Source: Clostridia bacterium (GTDB lineage Bacteria; Bacillota_A; Clostridia; TANB77; CAG-508). Taken from it: DNA of 5,023 bases. Shown piece after piece: positions 1-4,509 of this stretch. Location of the stretch: positions 1 through 5,023 of the forward strand of contig JAAWCC010000001.1 in the NCBI GenBank assembly GCA_022792975.1, written 5' to 3'. Every line of letters starts with the position of its first letter. The first letter of the stretch is position 1. Both the position numbers and the translations under genes were made by a program. The notes under the pieces were generated by a model that had not been told where the DNA came from, did no database searches, and was given only the letters and a program-made list of their open reading frames with translations.

Positions 1-1
1 A

Positions 2-517
2 AGAGTTTACACAATTAGCATTAGAAAAGAAATAAACAATGGGAAGTTTAAGTTCCCAGAAAAAGAAGAACTACATTTTAGAGTAAAAGATGTATTAGAA
101 GATGTAGTAGATAAGAAATATTACTTAAGCGAAAGAATGATTAAGTACATCCTAGATATTGATAATAGGCAACAAGGTACTAAATGGGAAGGAAGGACAG
201 ACAATGATACATTAAATACAAACATTGCTCATGCAATAGGAGTAAGAAGTGCAGGAGGAAATCAACGAGCGGGTGTAAGTAACTTTATTGTAGATGGTTA
301 TGGTAATGAAATAAAGGTAAAAGATTTAAAAACAAAAATAAGTAAGGATATCAAAATAAGAAAACTAACGTCAAAAGAATGTTGGCGATTAATGGGATTT
401 AGTGATAGAGATTATGAAAAGGCTCAAAATATTCCTATAAGTAATACACAACTTTATAAACAGGCAGGAAATAGCATTGTAGTACCTGTATTAGAAAAAA
501 TATTTATAAATTTTTAA
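2..517 (+). CDS. C5-cytosine DNA methyltransferase, C-terminal part (5' end outside window)
   Basis: The reading frame is open from base 2 to the TAA at 515-517, giving 171 visible residues; the catalytic N-terminal half lies upstream of the window. The visible part starts in conserved motif VIII (RVYTISIRKE at residues 1-10). A variable target-recognition stretch follows, then motif IX (RKLTSKECWRLMGF, about residues 120-133) and motif X (QLYKQAGNSIVVPVLEKIF, about 150-168). In this family motif X helps form the S-adenosylmethionine pocket, and the enzyme methylates carbon 5 of cytosine in a short target. An ATG at 137 lies inside the domain and is not the true start. No restriction endonuclease is visible beside it, which fits a phage-borne orphan enzyme protecting phage DNA. 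The frame has no in-frame CGG and uses CGA twice as Arg. Confidence 0.93.
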   Translation, partial: RVYTISIRKEINNGKFKFPEKEELHFRVKDVLEDVVDKKYYLSERMIKYILDIDNRQQGTKWEGRTDNDTLNTNIAHAIGVRSAGGNQRAGVSNFIVDGYGNEIKVKDLKTKISKDIKIRKLTSKECWRLMGFSDRDYEKAQNIPISNTQLYKQAGNSIVVPVLEKIFINF

Positions 518-523
518 GGAGGT
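516..523 (+). promoter_or_regulatory. Strong ribosome binding site
   Basis: AAGGAGGT is a near-perfect complement to the 16S anti-Shine-Dalgarno end. It overlaps the methyltransferase stop and sits 5 bases before the ATG at 529. It shows that a real gene once started there, although the frame now stops after six codons. Confidence 0.75.
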
Positions 524-528
524 ATAGC

Positions 529-650
529 ATGAAAAAGTTTGTTTTGTGATATTTTGAGGGGTACATAGCATCGTTATTACACTAACAATATTGCATGGAG
601 GAAATAAAAAAACAGAAGAAGAACAAAAACATAATCACAAATGCGAATAA
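529..650 (+). pseudogene. Broken small single-helix membrane protein gene
   Basis: A strong ribosome binding site precedes ATG 529, but this frame reads only MKKFVL before TGA at 547-549. A coherent continuation lies in another frame and ends at TAA 648-650: a hydrophobic run (IVITLTIL, from 570) followed by a charged tail (NKKTEEEQKHNHKCE). Together they look like a phage membrane peptide of about 40 residues with one N-terminal helix and a cytoplasmic charged tail. Joining the halves needs a shift near 544-548 and removal of a TGA at 555-557, or another combination of small changes. There is no in-frame CGG, so this is not the recoding pattern seen elsewhere. The family was not recognised. 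Decay is the simplest explanation. Confidence 0.5.
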
Positions 651-666
651 AGACACTTTACAAAGG

Positions 667-673
667 AAAGGAG
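667..673 (+). promoter_or_regulatory. Ribosome binding site of the replication initiator
   Basis: AAAGGAG lies 8 bases before ATG 682 and 10 before GTG 684. The ATG frame ends after seven codons at a TAG, while the GTG frame enters the conserved protein directly. I therefore chose GTG 684. A lost A in the A-run near 691-695 with a true ATG start (MWKGKNKIDMEK) is the alternative. Confidence 0.65.
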
Positions 674-683
674 TGTGTAATAT

Positions 684-1450
684 GTGGAAAGGAAAAATAA
701 AATAGATATGGAAAAGCAGCTCTCTGAATTCTATTCAACATTGGACTATAAGCCTATCTCGGCAAATGCTATCTCAATATATTTAATGTTACTACAGATA
801 GACTGCAAGACAGAATGGCTTACTGAGTTCAAAGTAACCAATACTATTCTAATGAGCAAAGTTAAAGGCTTGAACATATCAGCACTTCAAAGAGCAAGAA
901 ACGAATTAATAAATAATGATTACATTTTATATAAGAAACGGAGTAAATCAAAATGAATCTTCAATATACACGATAATAAAATTGTATAAAGAGCAAGAAA
1001 AACAATTTGAACAAGTGGACGAACAACCGAACACAATATCGAACGCACAAGCGGATGAACAAGCAGACGAATACATTATAACTAAACTAAACTTATTATT
1101 TAATTATATATATAATAAAGGGTCGCGGCAAAGAAATCGGATTGACGGAAGCGGACTATGATAGATTAATACTGCAATATGAACGATTAGAGTTGTATGT
1201 CAAAAACAAAAAAGCTTATGACTTAATGCCACCAGAGAAAGTAATGGATCAAAAGATTATGTTATGGGCAATTAAGGAAATATATCAAAGTCCGCATAAA
1301 ACTTTGATAGAGCAGCTGAAACGTAAAAAAATGGCTCTAAGATACGAGAAAACAAAAAAATATGTCATGCAAAAACAGGAATATCAGTTAGTCGAAATAA
1401 TAAATTATTTCATAGTTTGCTTACACGAAGAATTAGAAAACATAAAATAG
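684..1450 (+). CDS. Phage replication initiator / replisome organiser, read across three frames
   Basis: Three consecutive frames form one protein of about 254 residues: 684-938, 940-1125 and 1127-1450. The first part (KNKIDMEKQLSEFYSTL..., then KGLNISALQRARNELI) resembles the N-terminal winged-helix region of replication initiators of low-GC Gram-positive phages, which bind the phage origin and help load the helicase. The middle is a polar linker with an AQADEQADE repeat. The last part (GLTEADYDRLI, LWAIKEIYQSPHKT, INYFIVCLHEELENIK) resembles the helical C-terminal part of the same proteins. The two joins fall exactly at in-frame CGG codons, 939 and 1126, each needing a +1 shift. Without both shifts only an N-terminal product of 90 residues is made. 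Family assignment is from remembered sequence character, not a search. It opens the replication module that includes RusA downstream. Confidence 0.78.
939..941 (+). other. In-frame CGG at a +1 frame change (site 1)
   Basis: The upstream frame reads AAA CGG and then runs into TGA at 954-956. The conserved protein resumes at GGA 940-942 as GVNQNESSIYTIIKLYK. Stops bound the possible shift point to 913-953. Skipping C939 gives the natural sequence YILYKK-GVNQN. This is either recoding or an extra C. Confidence 0.7.
1126..1128 (+). other. In-frame CGG at a +1 frame change (site 2)
   Basis: The middle frame reads NKGS (to TCG 1123-1125), then CGG, and ends at TGA 1159-1161. The protein resumes at GGC 1127-1129 as GKEIGLTEADYDRL. 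Stops bound the shift to 1091-1158. The first frame change in this gene is of the same kind, so full-length protein needs two events. Confidence 0.65.
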
Positions 1451-1473
1451 GAATATTTTTAGGGGATTTGACT

Positions 1474-1635
1474 ATGAAACAGATAGAAAAAAGTAATATA
1501 TGCAATTACTGTTTTGGGTGTAATAAAGAAGAACAGGAAGAATTTAAGCCAGTAATGCGATGTGAAAATTTTGTATCAGCAATAGAAGATTGGCAAGAAA
1601 AATTGCGAGAGGAATTAAAGAAAAATGGAAGATGA
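1474..1635 (+). CDS. Small Cys-rich protein, probable metal-binding knuckle (53 aa)
   Basis: ATG 1474 has an AGGGGA site 7 bases upstream. The frame extends further upstream, but only inside the end of the replication gene, so the internal ATG is preferred. The protein has Cys at residues 10, 13, 16 and 30 (ICNYCFGC ... MRCENF), a spacing suited to binding one zinc ion, then an acidic/basic helical tail. It overlaps the next gene by 11 bases and that gene has a similar Cys layout, so the two may be diverged duplicates. I do not recognise the family. Small proteins of this kind are common in phage early operons, and no specific function can be given. Confidence 0.75.
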   Translation: MKQIEKSNICNYCFGCNKEEQEEFKPVMRCENFVSAIEDWQEKLREELKKNGR

Positions 1636-1801
1636 ATATTCATTAACGAAAGGCTTAAAAATTTGTGAAAACTGCGAATGGGCAATAGATGAAGGAAATA
1701 ATAGATTTTTGAAGTGTTTACTAAGTGGAAGTGATCAGGGATTAACGCAGACGTGCAAAAGATTTGAGAAAAAAACAGGGGAGTATATAACAAAAGAATA
1801 A
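1625..1801 (+). CDS. Small Cys-rich protein, second of a pair (58 aa)
   Basis: ATG 1625 lies inside the end of the preceding gene in another frame, about 11 bases after a GAGAGGA site, which suggests translational coupling. The product has Cys at residues 14, 17, 31 and 44 (KICENC, KCLLSG, QTCKRFEKK). The CxxC followed by two single Cys and a final C-x-x-F resembles the preceding protein (MRCENF there, QTCKRF here). A zinc-bound fold is likely, but the family was not recognised. It ends at TAA 1799-1801, directly ahead of the ribosome binding site of the broken gene at 1820. It is too short for many gene finders, but the Cys pattern and the tight spacing argue that it is real. Confidence 0.72.
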   Translation: MEDEYSLTKGLKICENCEWAIDEGNNRFLKCLLSGSDQGLTQTCKRFEKKTGEYITKE

Positions 1802-1819
1802 AGAAGGGACAATGAAATA

Positions 1820-2112
1820 ATGATAATAGTTAGCTAAAATAAGATGAAAGTTACTGAAAATATGGATATCTGGATAGAAGAATTATGGGAAAATATAGAA
1901 TGTGAAAGAAAATTATTTTATATAAAAAATCAAATAGGAACATTAGGAAAATATGAAACAAAAAAAGAGCAAAAGAAGTATTGCAAGAGATAATAAAAGA
2001 ATATACTAGTTATTTAGAACTTAGAGATGGACCTGCAATAATGCAAGGTCACATGGATATACAGCCAAATGTATTTAATATACCAAAAGTTTATGAAATG
2101 CCGAAGGAGTAA
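1820..2112 (+). pseudogene. Broken paralogue of the intact gene at 2223-2498
   Basis: A ribosome binding site (AAGAAGGGA, 1801-1809) lies 10 bases before ATG 1820. The frame reads MIIVS, then TAA at 1835-1837, then NKMKVTENMDIWIEEL. At an A7 run (1960-1966) the coherent protein moves to the -1 frame (RAKEVLQEIIKEY) and ends as VYEMPKE at TAA 2110-2112. The intact neighbour starts MLILNQNK, contains IGTYESYERAQEILK where this one has IGTLGKYETK-RAKEVLQ, and ends IYEMPEK. The alignment shows that TAA 1835 replaces a Gln codon (CAA to TAA) and that the A-run lost one A or is a -1 slip site. ATG 1844 could restart translation but has no good ribosome binding site. It is probably a decaying tandem duplicate. 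Confidence 0.72.
1960..1966 (+). other. A-AAA-AAA run matching a -1 slippery heptamer
   Basis: The zero-frame codons AAA AAA (1961-1966) are preceded by A, the classical X-XXY-YYZ arrangement, followed by GAG. A -1 slip here leads exactly into the conserved downstream half of the broken gene. No clear downstream hairpin was seen, and the same gene has an upstream nonsense codon, so a simple lost A is as likely as programmed shifting. Confidence 0.45.
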
Positions 2113-2116
2113 ACGA

Positions 2117-2218
2117 ATGGTAAGTTGGATAATTGCAGGAACAATAATAGTTGCAACTATACTTGCAGATATTGTAATTAAAATAATTGAACATTTAGAA
2201 AGTAAGAAGGAGGAATGA
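2117..2218 (+). CDS. 33-residue single-helix membrane peptide
   Basis: ATG 2117 follows GAAGGAG (2103-2109) at 7 bases; that site lies within the last codons of the broken gene upstream. The peptide starts MVSWIIAGTIIVATILADIV, an uninterrupted hydrophobic stretch of about 20 residues, and ends in a charged tail (KIIEHLESKKEE). This predicts one membrane helix with the charged tail probably cytoplasmic. Its stop (2216-2218) lies 4 bases before the next gene, and its last codons carry that gene's ribosome binding site. Function is unknown; tiny membrane peptides of this sort are common in phage early regions. Confidence 0.68.
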   Translation: MVSWIIAGTIIVATILADIVIKIIEHLESKKEE

Positions 2219-2222
2219 AAAA

Positions 2223-2498
2223 ATGTTGATATTAAACCAAAATAAGAATGCAATAATATGCTTTGAAAGAATGAACTTTATAAAAATAGAATCGGACGAA
2301 AATGAATTTGACATAGTTATAAATTATGATGGGGATTATGGGGATACAATAGGAACTTATGAAAGCTACGAAAGAGCTCAAGAAATACTTAAAATGATAG
2401 TAAATACATATAAAAGGATTGTATTATCAATAGATCCAAGGACTAAAACAACTACATATGATATGGCTCCAAGAATATACGAAATGCCAGAAAAATAA
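2223..2498 (+). CDS. Phage protein of unknown function, intact copy of the tandem pair (91 aa)
   Basis: ATG 2223 follows a full AAGGAGG (2207-2213) at 9 bases. The protein begins MLILNQNKNAIICFERMNFI, has an acidic beta-rich middle (ENEFDIVINYDGDYGDTIGTY), a helix (SYERAQEILKMIVNTYKR) and a short tail ending APRIYEMPEK. The start and end patterns are shared with the broken gene at 1820-2112, so the two are paralogues. The layout, strands then a helix whose arginine-alanine pair starts a repeated pattern, is familiar from small hypothetical proteins of Clostridium-type phages, but no biochemical role is known to me. No in-frame CGG is present, and the gene is uninterrupted. Confidence 0.8.
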   Translation: MLILNQNKNAIICFERMNFIKIESDENEFDIVINYDGDYGDTIGTYESYERAQEILKMIVNTYKRIVLSIDPRTKTTTYDMAPRIYEMPEK

Positions 2499-2511
2499 AG
2501 AGGTGGAACAA

Positions 2512-2922
2512 ATGAAGTATGAAATAGAGATAGAAGAAAGCATAACAGGAAAAGCAAGACCACGAATGAATACATATACAGGAAGGGCTTATACACCGAC
2601 GAAAACAAAAAATTATGAGTATTTGGTACGTCAAATATTTACACTCAAATATCCAAATTACAAACCGATTGAAGGTAGAGTAACAATGACAATTATAGCA
2701 TATTTTGAAATACCAAAAAGTACAAGCAAGAAAAAAGAAGCGGAAATGCTATGTGGAGGAATAAGTCCAACAAAAAAGCCTGATTGGGATAACATAGGGA
2801 AAATAATAAGTGATGCATTAAACAAATTTGCTTTCAAAGATGACTCACAGATAACAGATGTAAGAATTTTTAAGAAGTATGCAAAAACGCCAAAAGTTAT
2901 AGTTCAGATAAATGAGTATTAA
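2512..2922 (+). CDS. rusA: RusA-type Holliday junction resolvase (136 aa)
   Basis: The product carries the RusA family signature. KPDWDN is at residues 89-94 with the paired Asp D91 and D93, then DALN at 101-104, and KDDSQ at 109-113 with D110/D111. In E. coli RusA the corresponding Asp residues bind magnesium and cut four-way junctions. An N-terminal GKARPRMN and YTPTKTKNYE also fit the family. The length is normal. I chose ATG 2512 because GAGGTGG (2500-2506) sits 5 bases before it and the protein starts with the family's first strand; an in-frame upstream start at 2458 lies inside the previous gene. The enzyme would resolve branched DNA from phage recombination and replication before packaging, in step with the replication initiator upstream. 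The stop overlaps the next gene. Confidence 0.93.
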   Translation: MKYEIEIEESITGKARPRMNTYTGRAYTPTKTKNYEYLVRQIFTLKYPNYKPIEGRVTMTIIAYFEIPKSTSKKKEAEMLCGGISPTKKPDWDNIGKIISDALNKFAFKDDSQITDVRIFKKYAKTPKVIVQINEY

Positions 2923-3094
2923 AAAAGCAATAGAAAGGATATGCCTAAAAATGAATGATGAAGATAAAGAAATATTAAATAATTTTGTTAATAAGAAAAA
3001 GCAAGTATTAGAATTTAAAGAAATACAATCAATAGTTAGATTATTAATAGATATAAACAATAAAATCAGCCCAGTTGTTATTAAACAAGAATAA
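2912..3094 (+). CDS. 60-residue helical protein of unknown function
   Basis: ATG 2912 overlaps the last 11 bases of rusA in another frame, which suggests coupled translation; no strong ribosome binding site precedes it. ATG 2951, with AAAGG about 12 bases ahead, would give a 47-residue form beginning MNDEDKEILN. The sequence is rich in Lys, Glu and Ile (IERICLKMNDEDKEILNNF, then IQSIVRLLIDINNKI) and is predicted to be mostly helical, without Cys pairs or a membrane segment. I do not recognise the family. Its place between the resolvase and the methyltransferase fits a phage accessory protein. Confidence 0.6.
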   Translation: MSIKKAIERICLKMNDEDKEILNNFVNKKKQVLEFKEIQSIVRLLIDINNKISPVVIKQE

Positions 3095-3127
3095 ACAAAA
3101 GAATTGAAGCAAAGGAGAAGCGTTGGA

Positions 3128-3971
3128 ATGAGTATAAAGATAGAATTATACAATGACCATTTTGAAAATGCCAAAAGATATGGAATACCACACGCACAAT
3201 TGATTATAGCTGATATCCCATACAATTTGGGAAATAATGCCTATGCAAGTAATCCAACATGGTATGTAGATGGCAACAATAAAAATGGTGAAAGTGAGCT
3301 AGCGGGAAAAAGCTTTTTTGACACAGATAATGATTTTAAAATTAACAACTTCTTTGATTTTTGCACTAGATATTTAAAGAAAGAACCAAAAGAGAAGCGG
3401 ACAAGCACCAGCAATGATAGTGTTTTGTGCTTTTGAACAAATGCAAATGGTTATTGACGAAGCTAAAAAACATGGATTAATGAAAAGTTATCCCTTAATA
3501 TTTATAAAAAACTATTCGGCATCGGTGTTAAAAGCAAATATGAAAATAGTAGGAGCAACTGAATATGCTGTAGTACTTTATAGAGATAAACTACCGAAAT
3601 TCAACAATGGAAAAACAGAAGCTGAAAAAGGAAAAATGATATTTAACTGGTTTGAATGGAAAAGAGACAATGTAAGATATTATCCTAAGATACATCCAAC
3701 ACAAAAACCAGTAGAAATGTTAAAAGAATTAATAAGAATATTCACAGATGAGGGAGACTCTGTAATTGATCCTGTTGCAGGAAGTGGATCAACATTACGA
3801 GCTTGTGCAGAATTAAAAAGAAATTGTTATGGCTTTGAAATAAAAAAAGAATTTTATAAGCTAGCAAAGCAAAGAATGTTAAATGAAGATGTACTAAATG
3901 GAATTTTGGAAGATGGACAGATAACAATAGAGGCAATAATAAATGAAAAACAGATAAAATTAGGAGGATAA
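3128..3971 (+). CDS. Beta-class DNA N6-adenine/N4-cytosine methyltransferase, read across two frames
   Basis: Two frames, 3128-3397 and 3399-3971, join into a 280-residue protein. Motif IV appears as DIPYN (residues 29-33) in place of the usual DPPY. HPTQKP lies at 189-194, and the S-adenosylmethionine motif DPVAGSGST at 214-222, followed by GFEIKKEFY. The order, catalytic motif before cofactor motif, marks the beta class, which methylates exocyclic amino groups. ATG 3128 was chosen for AAAGGAGA at 3111-3118; an ATG at 3104 precedes the binding site. The join falls at in-frame CGG 3398: skipping the C gives KEPKEK-GQAPAMIVFCAF, while the unshifted frame stops at 3434-3436. The unshifted product would hold motif IV but no cofactor motif, so activity depends on the shift. 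It is probably an orphan phage enzyme shielding DNA from restriction. Confidence 0.85.
3398..3400 (+). other. In-frame CGG at a +1 frame change (site 3)
   Basis: The zero frame reads AAG CGG and then non-conserved residues to a TAA at 3434-3436. The methyltransferase resumes at GGA 3399-3401. Stops bound the shift to 3378-3433. The site separates catalytic motif IV from the cofactor-binding motif. Confidence 0.7.
3962..3967 (+). promoter_or_regulatory. Ribosome binding site for the Dam-like remnant
   Basis: AGGAGG overlaps the last methyltransferase codons and lies 8 bases before ATG 3976. This is an ideal spacing and supports 3976 as a genuine former gene start. Confidence 0.7.
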
Positions 3972-3975
3972 TCAA

Positions 3976-4074
3976 ATGAGGTCAATCTTAAAATACCCAG
4001 GCAGCAATAAGTATAAAAGCGGATGGAAGAATGATGCTCAAGGAAGGAAAAAAGCATACGTAGTAAGGAGTTAG
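3976..4074 (+). pseudogene. Truncated Dam-type adenine methylase start (32 aa frame)
   Basis: The frame begins MRSILKYPGS, the conserved N-terminus of Dam-family adenine methylases (the KYPGGK/KYPGSK cofactor motif near residue 10). The sequence then changes to NKYKSGWKNDAQGRKKAYVVRS and stops at TAG 4072-4074. A full Dam is about 250-280 residues, and the catalytic DPPY motif is absent from the window. Most of the gene therefore seems deleted, leaving about ten codons fused to unrelated or tail sequence. Another frame over 4019-4050 reads KADGRMMLKEGKK, which may be the original tail or part of another gene. The intact ribosome binding site means a 32-residue peptide could still be made. The Dam link rests on ten residues, so it is moderate. 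Confidence 0.5.
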
Positions 4075-4075
4075 T

Positions 4076-4228
4076 ATGAGCTTCTAGAAAAAATAACAGA
4101 AATAGTAGATAGATTAAAAACAGTGCAAATAGAAAATAGACCTGCATCAGGAGAAAAATATAGAACAATTAGATATAGAAATCGGTGTCTTAGAAGATGG
4201 ATATAGAAGCTTAATGGCTATAAAATGA
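4076..4228 (+). pseudogene. Small helical phage gene with two frame changes
   Basis: AAGGAG (4065-4070) lies 5 bases before ATG 4076, but this frame reads only MSF before TAG 4085-4087. A coherent helical protein runs in the -1 frame from about 4081 (LLEKITEIVDRLKTVQIENR). It then moves back +1 between 4133 and 4158 and continues as EKNIEQLDIEIGVLEDGYRS to TGA 4226-4228. The two changes cancel, giving about 50 residues in frame overall. The first could be a T lost from the run near 4082, or a lost start codon ahead of YELLEKIT. The second has no CGG near it, so this gene does not follow the CGG pattern. It resembles a small coiled-coil phage protein; no function is recognised. The stop overlaps an ATG of the next frame. 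Confidence 0.5.
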
Positions 4229-4242
4229 AAGGAAAGAAGAAA

Positions 4243-4506
4243 ATGATAGTATTAAATACAAAAGTAATAGAATTTGGAGATGGGGATGTTTGTACAGGAA
4301 GCGTAATGAGAACAGATGGTGTAGGCGTAGTATATTTTACAGATCTGGATAGAAAGTATGAAATAGGTGAAAGATTAGAAAATAAGAAAAATAATATAGA
4401 TCAAATGCTAGTAAGTTTACACTTTAAAAAAATAGAAAGTATAGATGTTGTAATAGGAGCATTAGAAGGAATTAAGAAATTGATGTTAAAGGAAATGGAT
4501 GAATAG
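4243..4506 (+). CDS. Phage hypothetical protein (87 aa)
   Basis: ATG 4243 has GGAAAG (4231-4236) 6 bases upstream and opens with a hydrophobic strand (MIVLNTKVIEF). ATG 4225 in the same frame would add six residues (MKGKKK) and overlaps the previous stop; I prefer 4243. The first half looks like beta strands rich in Gly and Val (GDGDVCTGSVMRTDGVGVVYF, here described up to residue 33), and the second half is helical (NNIDQMLVSLHF, ESIDVVIGALEGIKKLML). No catalytic motif or membrane helix is visible, and I do not recognise the family. It ends three bases before the ASCH gene, so the two are probably co-translated. Confidence 0.75.
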   Translation: MIVLNTKVIEFGDGDVCTGSVMRTDGVGVVYFTDLDRKYEIGERLENKKNNIDQMLVSLHFKKIESIDVVIGALEGIKKLMLKEMDE

Positions 4507-4509
4507 CAA

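Noticed and set aside
1051..1074. Short QADEQADE repeat in the replication initiator as a possible origin iteron
   Set aside because: The repeat is only two copies at protein level and the bases differ; there are too few copies to call origin iterons.
1100..1118. Alternating TA-rich run resembling a promoter -10 region
   Set aside because: It lies inside the replication initiator coding sequence and has no matching -35 region; composition alone explains it.
1417..1473. Longer start at 1417 for the first Cys-rich protein
   Set aside because: It would lie entirely inside the replication gene end and has no ribosome binding site; ATG 1474 has AGGGGA at the right distance.
1506..1793. Open frames on the - strand (1506-1793, 2014-2253, 2378-2634, 2845-3225, 3742-4168)
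   Set aside because: They lie opposite recognisable + strand genes, are rich in Leu/Phe/Ser/Ile as expected from the complement of AT-rich coding DNA, lack ribosome binding sites, and show no known motifs.
1835..1837. TAA read as Gln (altered stop code)
   Set aside because: TAA ends at least seven well-supported genes in the window, so a single internal TAA is better explained as a nonsense mutation.
2458..2511. Upstream start of rusA at 2458
   Set aside because: The extra residues lie within the previous gene, and GAGGTGG sits just before ATG 2512, where the family fold begins.
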